Shown here: positions 53,337 to 61,918 of the stretch, in pieces
Numbering within the stretch: the stretch's first letter is position 1
How the letters are laid out: each line of letters starts with the position of its first letter
Virus record (IMG/VR): IMGVR_UViG_3300010883_027240
Location: 1-64,000 of that record
Length of the DNA: 64,000 nt
Reading direction: 5' to 3' (one strand)
Origin: a virus
Position numbers and translations under genes: made by a program
Notes under the pieces: model-generated
Told to the model about the DNA's origin: nothing
Seen by the model: the letters and a program-made list of their open reading frames with translations, nothing else
Databases searched by the model: none

Positions 53337-54515
53337 ATGGCAACATTTAAAACGATATCAAGTGCAGACATCAAGACAACAAGAACAACACTAAATCAAT
53401 TAGTTGATTTTATTGAAGAAGATCTTTCAGGATCTTCGACAAGGAAAAGGTATGAGGTTTTTGTTACTTCTTCTGGGGGTAAAGCACTTACGTCATCTCT
53501 ATTTCATACTGTATATGATCAGCAACATAATTTGCAAACTGCAAATGAAATTATGGATTTGACATATGGAGTATTTTCAGGATCAGGACATGTTTCTTCT
53601 GCATCAATAGGTGTAGATACAAATGGAAAAATTCTATTTAATGTTTCTTCGTCTATGATGAGAGAAAAAATTAACATCTATAGACAATATTCACAGACCC
53701 TTCTTGGCGATGCAAATATACAATTTTCTGCACCTTTTGCTAGTTCAACATCGTCTGACAAGATTGAAACAGCACTATTCTTGAACTTTAAGAGACTTTT
53801 TGTAAGAGACGGTATTAAACGAGAATCTTTTGCAATGAGATTTTATCAGTCATCTTCAGGCCCAGGCAACGACAATATTTCGCAATTGACAGCTGTACAC
53901 CCACCTTCAGGTGCTGTTATCTTTACTGATGTAGGGTCTGCAGCTGCTCTAGAAAGATCACAGTACGGAGGCGATGTAGGAAATCTTGTACTTGCTTCAG
54001 ACACATCAAGAACTGTAGGGCTTCTATTTTATCAACAAGGGATAGCGATCCTCGATTTGAAAAAAGCACTAGACGCTGATCAGAAATTGACTGGATCGAT
54101 TCCTACATGCATTAGTTCTGCTGATTCTGTAATAAGCGCATCTTTTGTTCCTCACTTTGTTAATTCTGCGTCTATTGATACAATCTTGGATCATATCGCA
54201 ACGTCAAGATTTAGCAGCGGTTCTAATACATGCATAACATTTCAAAACAATACACAGATAAATTCAACGCTTGTTTTCTGTCGTGCAACAGCTGATGAGT
54301 TTAACTATTCTTCAAATCCGACGTTCACGAATGCAGCAGGCAGAATCTTGGTGAAGGATGAGTCTGAAGCGGGAACTCAAAAGTCATTCTCTTTCGTTAC
54401 GACAATCGGTCTTTACGATGCTAACGAGGAGCTACTTGCAACTGCTAAGCTCTCAAGGCCCGTTGAGAAAAACGACGAAAAGGATTTGACATTTAGAGTC
54501 CGCCTAGACTTCTAA
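53337..54515 (+). CDS. virion structural protein, shared C-terminal module
   Basis: 392 residues. The opening 'FKTISSADIKTTRTTLNQLV' is helical; the middle is Ser-rich and beta, with 'NFKRLFVRDGIKRESFAMRF' and 'GLLFYQQGIAILDLKKAL'. The C terminus from about residue 355 ('TTIGLYDANEELLATAKL', then 'SRPVEK' and 'TFRVRLDF') matches the end of the next gene. Such a C-terminal module may be the attachment point to a common partner. AGAGGAAAC precedes ATG. Structural role inferred from position and composition. Confidence 0.72.
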   Translation: MATFKTISSADIKTTRTTLNQLVDFIEEDLSGSSTRKRYEVFVTSSGGKALTSSLFHTVYDQQHNLQTANEIMDLTYGVFSGSGHVSSASIGVDTNGKILFNVSSSMMREKINIYRQYSQTLLGDANIQFSAPFASSTSSDKIETALFLNFKRLFVRDGIKRESFAMRFYQSSSGPGNDNISQLTAVHPPSGAVIFTDVGSAAALERSQYGGDVGNLVLASDTSRTVGLLFYQQGIAILDLKKALDADQKLTGSIPTCISSADSVISASFVPHFVNSASIDTILDHIATSRFSSGSNTCITFQNNTQINSTLVFCRATADEFNYSSNPTFTNAAGRILVKDESEAGTQKSFSFVTTIGLYDANEELLATAKLSRPVEKNDEKDLTFRVRLDF

Positions 54516-54525
54516 CGAGGCGATT

Positions 54526-56922
54526 ATGTCATTTGTCAAGCTTGACAAAAAAAATTCAGAATATACTTCTCTGATTCTTCGACCAAGTAATCACTTTATT
54601 TCATCATCGAAGGGCGGAGGGGTTACTGGATCACAGTATGTGAGCCCAGTTAGATCTAAGTGTATAAAACAAGTAATTGATTGGTCTGCGGCGGCTCATA
54701 ATCTTGCCGATGACGCCAGTGACGGCGATTCTAATATTAGTCAATTTAATATAGACAATGTAATAAGAGCATTAGCGCTAGAAACAGCGCTTGCATTAAA
54801 AAAAGCAGGAAATACGAATATTAGTAATGCAATGGATACTTATCTTTCTTTAATCGATGAAGCACCAAAAGATGTTAGGTTTGATAAACAGTTAGATATT
54901 TTTAGATTTGACATGCCTTTCAAGTACACAAAAAATACTACTATCAAGAATGTTGTTAGAAATGTATTGATGCCTTACCACGAACACAAGTATGAGAATT
55001 GCGGTTTTCACTATACAAACTATCATACATTAAATTTCTTCGATAATACTGATAAGATTACAACAGGTTCTAGTATTTTATATCCTAATATTAGCGGATC
55101 ATATAATTTACCTGATGACTTTACAATTAACTTTTGGATTAACCCAAGATACTCAACAGCGGCAAGAGATTATAGAGCTGGAACAATTCTTCATATGTCT
55201 TCTTCCATTTGTATTTCAATAGTATCAGGTTCTACTGTTGATAAAGATGGCGCAGAAGATACGTTTAAAATACTTTTGCAGCTGAGTTCTAGTGCTGATA
55301 AGGCTCCGTCGACTATAGATCTACAAAGCCCGGCAAGTTCGGCACCAAATGATTTAATTTTTACATCTTCTAATTTGCTCAACAAGAATAGCTGGCATAA
55401 TGTTTACATTACATGGTCAAAAATTAATCAAAACGGAACAGGCTCATTGTTCGTAGATGATATTGAGACAACTTTCGAAGCGCCTCACAACTCACTATCA
55501 TCTTCAATAAAGCACTCAGCAATTGTTTTAGGTAATTATTTTGATGCTAACTATGTAACATTAGGTAAGCTTGTAGGAGATTCTTACTCGTCAAACGAGG
55601 GTTTTGTACCAGAGTCTTCTGGGTTGGGAACAGTAACACCTGGTGCTAATGTATTTTCTCATCCTCTCAATGCAGAAATTCATGATATTAGAATTTACAG
55701 TAAGATTATTAATAAAAAATTAAAAGCAAATAGAGAGATTACAGCTGTGAGCCCTAAAAGACTTGATAATTTAATTTTTTATGTACCGCCCTACTTTTAT
55801 CCCTCATCATCAAATAGACAAGTACTTGTAACACCGTTTCAAACCATTAGCAGTACAACAAATGATCCGTTCAATGTACAATATTCATTTGGTGTAGGCG
55901 GAAAAATGATAAATCTAGAAAACTTTACACTAGATTTTGTTAATATGAGACAACCCAGACTGCTCGAGTTAACACCTAATACGATTAATTCAACAATACA
56001 AAATATTACTGCAGATGAATTTACATACGGGTCAATTTCTGAAGCAAAATTGATAACAGCAGGACACCCGGTTAATCATAATTTGTATCATGGGTTGAAA
56101 AGAAATTTCACAATTTTGCCAAATGATAATGGACTACACAGACCACAATATGATATTTTACAAAACTCAGCAATGTCAAGCAGCGCAATGTTTCAAAAGA
56201 GAAATAAAGTATCAGACTTTTCAATTATAAGTCTAAATAATTTAATTCCAACTGCTTCACTATATCCAGGCCTAGTATTTGTAACAGGGTCTATTTTTCA
56301 AGATATATGTGGAACTGCACCAGAAAATCCGGGCGTCGCGCCAGGATCGGTATTAACAATTGCGCAAAGAACAAGAGACGTAAGTTCTAATGAAATATCT
56401 ATAATTGATATATCAAATATTTATTATGGGTCAAAAGTACATCCAACGTCAATCGTGGCTTATGAAGAAAATCTAACTGGATCAAGCGGAGATATAAGCA
56501 TTACTTTGAAAGATAATGGCCGCGGAGGATTGTTTAGGGCAGACTGTCTTACAAAACAAGCTGACTGGAACAATGTGGGAAATGTGCTTTATGAAGATGG
56601 GGTGGTTGTAATAAAGACACCACACTTATTCTTTTATGGAAAAGATAAGTTAGACTTGAAATTTAGAGGAGAGCAAAGCTTACATAGTATGATCTTGAAC
56701 ATACCTTGCCCTATGAATAAGTTTATGTCATCATCTAATAAAACATATCAAAAAATTAAACCTGACAATACGCTAAGCAATAAAGGTCTTACAGCTATTT
56801 ATGTTTCAAATATCAACATACATGATGAAAACTTAAATGTTATTATGAAAGCAAATCTATCCCAACCGATCCAAAAGACAGAAGAAGATGAGTTTATTAT
56901 AAGACTTAAGCAGGATTTTTAG
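54526..56922 (+). CDS. virion structural protein with LamG-like domain and shared C-terminal module
   Basis: 798 residues. Residues about 175-400 form a LamG-like sandwich ('LPDDFTINFWINPRYS', 'KNSWHNVYITWSKINQNGTG', 'HDIRIYSKIINKKL'). Later parts repeat short Ser-rich strands ('TVTPGA', 'ISSTTNDPFNVQYSFGVGG', 'GLVFVTGSIFQDICGT'). The C terminus ('VSNINIHDENLNVIMKANL', 'SQPIQK', 'FIIRLKQDF') matches the end of the 53337 protein. It also overlaps the resolvase gene by one base, marking the border from structural to replication genes. Probably a tail protein with carbohydrate-binding potential. Confidence 0.75.
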   Translation: MSFVKLDKKNSEYTSLILRPSNHFISSSKGGGVTGSQYVSPVRSKCIKQVIDWSAAAHNLADDASDGDSNISQFNIDNVIRALALETALALKKAGNTNISNAMDTYLSLIDEAPKDVRFDKQLDIFRFDMPFKYTKNTTIKNVVRNVLMPYHEHKYENCGFHYTNYHTLNFFDNTDKITTGSSILYPNISGSYNLPDDFTINFWINPRYSTAARDYRAGTILHMSSSICISIVSGSTVDKDGAEDTFKILLQLSSSADKAPSTIDLQSPASSAPNDLIFTSSNLLNKNSWHNVYITWSKINQNGTGSLFVDDIETTFEAPHNSLSSSIKHSAIVLGNYFDANYVTLGKLVGDSYSSNEGFVPESSGLGTVTPGANVFSHPLNAEIHDIRIYSKIINKKLKANREITAVSPKRLDNLIFYVPPYFYPSSSNRQVLVTPFQTISSTTNDPFNVQYSFGVGGKMINLENFTLDFVNMRQPRLLELTPNTINSTIQNITADEFTYGSISEAKLITAGHPVNHNLYHGLKRNFTILPNDNGLHRPQYDILQNSAMSSSAMFQKRNKVSDFSIISLNNLIPTASLYPGLVFVTGSIFQDICGTAPENPGVAPGSVLTIAQRTRDVSSNEISIIDISNIYYGSKVHPTSIVAYEENLTGSSGDISITLKDNGRGGLFRADCLTKQADWNNVGNVLYEDGVVVIKTPHLFFYGKDKLDLKFRGEQSLHSMILNIPCPMNKFMSSSNKTYQKIKPDNTLSNKGLTAIYVSNINIHDENLNVIMKANLSQPIQKTEEDEFIIRLKQDF

Positions 56923-57479
56923 TGATACTTGGAATTGACATATCTACAAGCTGTACTGGATTCTGTGTCATGAATGAAAAGGGTGAAGTTGTTGACTTTT
57001 CTTTTGTAGACTTAAAGAAGGTTGAAAATTTTTTTGAAAAAGTAAAAAAGATAAAGTTTCATATGACACATATCATAGTGAATTATCATATTAGCGAGAT
57101 TGCAGTAGAAGAATTTTTACAAGCGTTTAGAACGGGATTTTCTTCTGCATCTACACTTTTTAAATTAGCAAAATTTAATGGAATAATACAGTGGTTGTGC
57201 TTTGATCACTTTGATATTGAAGTAAGTAGCTTGAATGTTAACACAGCTAGAAAGCTTGCGGGTATAAAGATTGATAGAAAGTCAGACAAAACAACAAAAG
57301 ATCAAGTACTTGAACAGGTTAGTAAAGATATCGGTGACGTATACAAGTGGCCAACAAAGGTTTTAAAGTCAGGTCCTAGAAAAGGTCAGACAATTATTGA
57401 TAAAAATAGCTATGATATGGCAGATGCATTTGTAATAGCAAAAGCACGATGGGTTGAAAAAACACAATTAATTGATTAA
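56922..57479 (+). CDS. RuvC-like Holliday junction resolvase
   Basis: A 185-residue RNase H-fold nuclease. The catalytic acids fit RuvC: Asp 6 in 'ILGIDISTSCTGF', Glu 63/64 in 'IAVEEFLQAF', and Asp 165 and Asp 168 in 'NSYDMADAFVIAKAR'. 'FKLAKFNGIIQWLC' is the typical helix between. It would cut branched recombination or packaging intermediates. T4 itself uses endonuclease VII for this, so a RuvC-type enzyme is a non-orthologous substitute, as in many other large phages. GTG start at 56922 overlaps the TAG of the preceding gene. Confidence 0.88.
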   Translation: MILGIDISTSCTGFCVMNEKGEVVDFSFVDLKKVENFFEKVKKIKFHMTHIIVNYHISEIAVEEFLQAFRTGFSSASTLFKLAKFNGIIQWLCFDHFDIEVSSLNVNTARKLAGIKIDRKSDKTTKDQVLEQVSKDIGDVYKWPTKVLKSGPRKGQTIIDKNSYDMADAFVIAKARWVEKTQLID

Positions 57480-57491
57480 TATTCACTGTAG

Positions 57492-58457
57492 ATGAGCATT
57501 ATCACAACAAAAGAAAAGATTGACACAATTGCAGCAATCTTTGGAGAAGTTCAACAGTCAAGTGACTGTAAAAACATTTCAACATACTGCCCAGTTTGCG
57601 CAAAGTCTAGCAAAACAAAAAAGAAAAGAAAGTTATCAATATCACTTGAGACAGGTGTCTTTCACTGTTGGGTCTGTGAATCAAAAGGAAGAAATGTTTA
57701 TTCTTTTGCTAAAAAAAATTGCATAAAAAGTAGCGACATAGATAGGCTAAAAGCAATATTTGGAAACATAGACACAAATAAAAATAAAGAAGAAGAAACA
57801 TACGCAAGGCTTCCAGACGACTTTAAACTCTTATCACTTACTAATTCTAGAATCTCTAAAATGATCAAAAGATATCTGAGAAATAGAGGCCTTACTGATG
57901 ACGACCTGCTAAAGTACAAAGCAGGCTTTAGTGAAAAAAGAGAATTCAAAGATAGCGTAATATTTCCATCTTTTGATGACAAGCTTTGTTTAAATTATTA
58001 CCTTGCAAGGGTCATAAGAAAAGATGCATATATCAAATATAAGAATTGTGGTGTATCAAAGAAAGATATTATTTTTAATGAAAATACAATCAACTGGAAA
58101 AATGAAGTAATTCTAGTAGAAGGTATATTTGATGCAATAAAAATCGGAGATAATGCTATTCCAATACTGGGTAGCTGGATAGACGAAGACTACTATTTGT
58201 TTCAAAAAATAATTCAAGAAAATGCCAGTGTTATCATTTGTTTAGACTTAGATGCAAGAAAAAAGCAAATTAAACTTTTAAGAAAATTCTATGAATATGG
58301 AATAGAAGTAAAAACAGTGGACTTAGAATCAGATAAAGATATAGGCGACTTTTCTAAAAAAGAAGTATTTGATATTATAAGTCAAGCTAAACGTTTTGAC
58401 AATACACAGAGAATGAGATACTTAATAAGCGGAATTAAATCAGGGTCCGTTTTTTAA
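57492..58457 (+). CDS. DNA primase, zinc-ribbon plus Toprim (gp61/DnaG-like)
   Basis: Makes RNA primers for lagging-strand synthesis. A zinc ribbon is formed by Cys 33, Cys 36, Cys 59 and Cys 62 ('TYCPVC' and 'FHCWVC'). 'RNRGLTDDDLLKYKAGF' near residue 128 is the DnaG-type linker. The Toprim part has 'VILVEGIFDAIKIG' near residue 202-215 and 'VIICLDLDARKKQI' near 247-260, providing the metal-binding Glu and Asp residues. At 321 residues it is close to T4 gp61 (342). The matching helicase is not in the window. Confidence 0.92.
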   Translation: MSIITTKEKIDTIAAIFGEVQQSSDCKNISTYCPVCAKSSKTKKKRKLSISLETGVFHCWVCESKGRNVYSFAKKNCIKSSDIDRLKAIFGNIDTNKNKEEETYARLPDDFKLLSLTNSRISKMIKRYLRNRGLTDDDLLKYKAGFSEKREFKDSVIFPSFDDKLCLNYYLARVIRKDAYIKYKNCGVSKKDIIFNENTINWKNEVILVEGIFDAIKIGDNAIPILGSWIDEDYYLFQKIIQENASVIICLDLDARKKQIKLLRKFYEYGIEVKTVDLESDKDIGDFSKKEVFDIISQAKRFDNTQRMRYLISGIKSGSVF

Positions 58458-58467
58458 GAGGAACCAT

Positions 58468-59010
58468 ATGAAATTTAAAAAAGAAGCATTTAGAAAGATG
58501 ATTAAAAATGAAATCAGGAAACTGCTAGATGATGACATGATAAGAGAACCACCCGTTGTCGGCGATCCTAATTTTCTAGCATATGCTTCTAGAGAAAAAA
58601 CTTGCAAAGATTGCGGGAAATCACCTTGCACATGCCAAGATGACCCATCTATATGCGGATCTTGTCGTGTTAATCCTTGCGAGTGCGGATATGCAGACAT
58701 CATGGAACAAAAACTAACTTGTACGGCTTGCGGCGGCATTCTATTTTTAGAAGGCGACTGCGGCTGTAAAAAACAAGTATCGATGTTTACGCCGCACGAT
58801 GCTGAAGAAGATGATAACGATGCGCCTATTGCTTATATGGCAAAGTCCCAGTTGATGAAAATTACAAAATATTCACAAAAGCTTCAACACATGATACACG
58901 ATGATCATAATTTAGACGATTGGATGAGAAGCCATATTGCTCAAGCTGCAGATGATATTGGTGAAGTTTATCACAAATTAGATTATCAGTTTTCAATCGA
59001 AGAAGACTAA
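58468..59010 (+). CDS. protein with three tandem zinc-type Cys modules and a helical tail
   Basis: 180 residues. After a basic start, three CxxC...CxC modules lie between about residues 46 and 102: 'CKDCGKSPCTC', 'CGSCRVNPCEC' and 'CTACGGILFLEGDCGC'. The first two are near-copies, each with a 4-residue spacer. An acidic link ('DAEEDDNDAP') leads to a helical tail, 'MAKSQLMKITKYSQKLQHMI' and 'DWMRSHIAQAADDIGEVYHK'. I recall such tails on various T4-like marine phage proteins, but without a defined role. The protein may bind nucleic acid or a protein partner; unproven. AAGAGGAACC precedes ATG. Confidence 0.75.
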   Translation: MKFKKEAFRKMIKNEIRKLLDDDMIREPPVVGDPNFLAYASREKTCKDCGKSPCTCQDDPSICGSCRVNPCECGYADIMEQKLTCTACGGILFLEGDCGCKKQVSMFTPHDAEEDDNDAPIAYMAKSQLMKITKYSQKLQHMIHDDHNLDDWMRSHIAQAADDIGEVYHKLDYQFSIEED

Positions 59011-59028
59011 ACTATAAAGGATTGCCAA

Positions 59029-60291
59029 ATGTCTCTTTTGAAATCTCTTTTTAACGAAACATCAGATCATGGTGTAGCAAAAAAACATTTAAAAAGAATT
59101 TCTAGAAGATATCCAGAATTAGAAGGCTTTGAAGAAGTAATTCCATCTTTAAACTATCCCAAGCAAGGGACGAGTGACTTTGAAGATGACATTAGCGAGG
59201 TAAGGAGATGTCTTAGTGACAAGTCACTAAGCGATGTTTTTTTAAAATCATCAAATACTTCAGTCGAGTCAGTTTTTAAAAAGTATCTAAAAGACAATAA
59301 CTTAGATTTTAATTGGGATGTTGCTGATAGATTAGTTGAAGATTTAGATACAGTAATCTTAAGGTTAAAATATAGTTATAACAGACAGCGACCAAAAGAA
59401 TACTTTTCAAGCAATGGAGAAGCAAATCTAGATATCGTCGATGCAACTTCGCCTTCGTTTCCAAGCGGCCATACTGCTATAGCCTTTTTGTTGTCTTCTA
59501 TTATCTCAGATAAGTTTCCAGATCATAGAATGACATTACAAACGCTGTCTGAAATGATCGGTCAGTCAAGATTAGAAAATGGGGCACACTTTCCGTCAGA
59601 CATAGTTATAGGCAGATTTTTAGGTGAAGCAGCATTTGACTTTTATTTAATAAAATCAAAAGATTCTCCATCAATAAAAGATAGTCACAAAAACCTTCGA
59701 TTAGAGTTTGAAAACACAGCAATGAATTCTAGATCTACAGTAGAATGTGAAAAAGCTATATCTTTATTTTGTAATGACCTGGGAGAGTTTTTAAATGATT
59801 GCACAAGAGCAAATGAAAAAGAGTGTCACGAATGTGCAAATGATTATATGGCCGGACTTTCACCTGAGTTTGCAACAAATGATATTTCAGTAAAAAGAAT
59901 CTTAGACTTTCTTGCTGAAGTTAATTTATTGAAAGATGACGACTACTTAGGTATTGTTTCATGTCAAAAAATACTAGAAGATTCTAGCAGTGTTGTTTTT
60001 AGAAATCAAAAAAAGAATAGTAAACTAGGCGTTTCTCACCCAGACCCAGAAAATATTTTACCGATGATAAAAAAGTGCTTTGAAATAGATCAAAGACCTT
60101 ATATAAAATTCTTATTAATAAACTTTATCAAACCTTTTTCGAATGGTAATAAAAGATTTTCTAAGGCAATTCTTGCTAAAGACTTGGAATACAATTTTGA
60201 TATTGTAAATCAACTTTTAGATAGAGACATAGATACAGAAGTTTCACTTCTTTGTGAATCATATGATATTAATATCTTGTTATCTTCGTAG
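59029..60291 (+). CDS. PAP2-family phosphatase fused to a degenerate Fic/Doc-like domain
   Basis: 420 residues. The N-terminal half holds all three PAP2/haloperoxidase motifs: K-x6-RP (Lys 114 to Arg 121-Pro 122, 'KYSYNRQRP'), PSGH (145-148) and SR-x5-H-x3-D (Ser 180-Arg 181, His 187, Asp 191). These remove phosphate from lipids or nucleotides. The C-terminal half resembles a Fic/Doc fold: 'VVFRNQKK' with 'SHPDPENILPMIKKCF', then 'FIKPFSNGNKRFSKAI' at about 366-381. That is the Fic loop with Lys 368 in place of the catalytic His and Asn 372 in place of the usual Asp/Glu. Fusion of the two is unusual. No signal peptide or membrane span is seen. Confidence 0.75.
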   Translation: MSLLKSLFNETSDHGVAKKHLKRISRRYPELEGFEEVIPSLNYPKQGTSDFEDDISEVRRCLSDKSLSDVFLKSSNTSVESVFKKYLKDNNLDFNWDVADRLVEDLDTVILRLKYSYNRQRPKEYFSSNGEANLDIVDATSPSFPSGHTAIAFLLSSIISDKFPDHRMTLQTLSEMIGQSRLENGAHFPSDIVIGRFLGEAAFDFYLIKSKDSPSIKDSHKNLRLEFENTAMNSRSTVECEKAISLFCNDLGEFLNDCTRANEKECHECANDYMAGLSPEFATNDISVKRILDFLAEVNLLKDDDYLGIVSCQKILEDSSSVVFRNQKKNSKLGVSHPDPENILPMIKKCFEIDQRPYIKFLLINFIKPFSNGNKRFSKAILAKDLEYNFDIVNQLLDRDIDTEVSLLCESYDINILLSS

Positions 60292-60308
60292 CGGACTCGT
60301 GTAATTGA

Positions 60309-60327
60309 TTTTTTCTTGTATTATACT
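60309..60327 (+). promoter_or_regulatory. possible promoter (T6, TG, TATACT)
   Basis: T6 at 60309-60314, CT, TG at 60317-60318 and TATACT at 60322-60327, ending 18 bases before GTG 60346, with AAGAGGTGAT between. Shares TTTTTTCTTG with 52591-52600. No clear -35 box. Confidence 0.4.
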
Positions 60328-60345
60328 ACACTTAAGAGGTGATAA

Positions 60346-60804
60346 GTGGCCAATACGAAAATTCCAAATTCAAAGTTAAGTGATATTAGGCAAAAGTACA
60401 ATAAAGCCAAGAACGATGCATTTGTTGAGGATACTGAAAATGACAAAGACACCACACTTAAAACATTAGAAGTCATAAAAGAAATTGCACGAGATAATAA
60501 AATTAACGAAACAGGCTTATCTCCAAAAGAAATGGCTGCCAACAAAAAAGAAGAATTAGCAAGTATAAAAAGAAGTTATAAGTCTGATAAGAAAATTGAA
60601 GCAAAATGGAATTTTGAAGTAGGTGATCTTGTCGAATTTCAAGATAAGAGTAACTCTACAAAACATATAGGTATAGTTGTTGACTTGATGCTGAAGGACA
60701 AGCACAACTCTAGAAATAGCGCTAAAAAAGCAGGTCAAGCACTGGTTTTTTCATCGGCCGGCCGCATCTGGAAAAATCCTGCCGCATTAAGAAGAATTGA
60801 TTAA
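60346..60804 (+). CDS. hypothetical protein with small beta-barrel-like C terminus
   Basis: 152 residues, no named family. Residues 1-85 are charged and helical ('SDIRQKYNKAKNDAFVED', 'MAANKKEELASIKRSYKS'). Residues about 90-150 look like a small SH3-type barrel ('NFEVGDLVEFQDKSN', 'HIGIVVDLMLKDK', 'ALVFSSAGRIWKNPAALRRI'). The GTG start is supported by AGAGGTGAT. A GGCCGGCC site lies at 60756. May bind nucleic acid, but this is only a guess from the fold outline. Confidence 0.65.
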   Translation: MANTKIPNSKLSDIRQKYNKAKNDAFVEDTENDKDTTLKTLEVIKEIARDNKINETGLSPKEMAANKKEELASIKRSYKSDKKIEAKWNFEVGDLVEFQDKSNSTKHIGIVVDLMLKDKHNSRNSAKKAGQALVFSSAGRIWKNPAALRRID

Positions 60805-60865
60805 TTCGTGCAAATTAAAAAATTATATTTTATTATAAACTGAAACTTACAGGAGCTAGCAAAAA

Positions 60866-61918
60866 TTGGATACTAAAACTTTTATTAATGTTGCAAAAAA
60901 CTTACCTTCACACATTTCTATACTCGCAAAAGGCGAAACTGGAATAGGGAAATCAGATATATTTAAGCAGATAAGCAAAACGCTGGGTTTAGATGTTATT
61001 GATAGAAGGCTTTCTCAAATGCAAGAAGGTGATCTAATTGGTCTACCTGAGCTTGTCGACGGCGTTACAAGATTCGCGCCGCCCGATTGGTATATGAGAG
61101 CATGCAGGGAGCCAGTCGTCGTTTTTCTTGATGAATTAAATAGAGCTGTTCCAGAACTTCAACAATGTGCATTTCAAATCATTCTCGATAGAGAGCTGAA
61201 TGGTCATAAATTGCACCCAGACACTAGAGTCTATGCAGCTGTAAATGAAGGCAGAGACTTCCAGGTGAACGAAATGGACCCAGCATTACTAAGAAGATTT
61301 TTTGTTGTTGATTTAGAACCTACAACAGAAGACTGGCTAGCCTGGGCAGCTACAGCAAAAATTGATGATACAATGATTGCGTTTATTAAAAAGTACCCAG
61401 CACATCTTAAGCACGATGGGTCTAGACACCCTGGCCAAGTCTATCCTTACCCAGCTTCTTGGCATCGCCTAGATACTTCTCTTAAATATGCAGAGATATC
61501 GCCTTCAAAATATGCAGGATCAAGACCTCCAGACATGATGTTTTCGATGGCTTCAGGGTTCGTTGGTGAAGTTACAGCAATTGCATTTATAGATTTTGTT
61601 AAAAATTATATAACTAGATTCAATGCAGAAGATGTATTAGATAGATTTGATGAAAATAAAGAAGCATTAGAAGCACTTTCAAGTGATAAGCGAAATGATA
61701 TTCTATCTCAAGTTATAACTTTTTGTGAAACAAATACTCTTATTCTTGACCAGGCAAAAAATTTAGATCTTTTTCTAGATATTTGTGGTGATGAACCTCT
61801 TGTTAATTTTATAAACTCTTTGATGTCAACAAAACATAGAGATAATATCAAGATTGTTCACAAGTTAGTTGGACAAAAAGTTGTTGCAGCAGTAAGCGCA
61901 TCAATGAAAATAAAATGA
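60866..61918 (+). CDS. MoxR-family AAA+ ATPase
   Basis: 350 residues. Walker A is 'GETGIGKSD' (Gly 23-Asp 31), Walker B 'VVVFLDELNRA' near residues 84-94, and the MoxR insert 'QCAFQIILDRELNGHKLHPD' follows. Sensor 1 is 'VYAAVNEG', and 'MDPALLRRFFVVDL' holds the Arg-rich second region. MoxR ATPases remodel or load metal ions onto partner proteins together with VWA proteins. The next gene overlaps by 4 bases and encodes exactly such a partner. TTG start at 60866 with AGGAG ten bases upstream; the next in-frame Met is too far inside the Walker region. Confidence 0.92.
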   Translation: MDTKTFINVAKNLPSHISILAKGETGIGKSDIFKQISKTLGLDVIDRRLSQMQEGDLIGLPELVDGVTRFAPPDWYMRACREPVVVFLDELNRAVPELQQCAFQIILDRELNGHKLHPDTRVYAAVNEGRDFQVNEMDPALLRRFFVVDLEPTTEDWLAWAATAKIDDTMIAFIKKYPAHLKHDGSRHPGQVYPYPASWHRLDTSLKYAEISPSKYAGSRPPDMMFSMASGFVGEVTAIAFIDFVKNYITRFNAEDVLDRFDENKEALEALSSDKRNDILSQVITFCETNTLILDQAKNLDLFLDICGDEPLVNFINSLMSTKHRDNIKIVHKLVGQKVVAAVSASMKIK

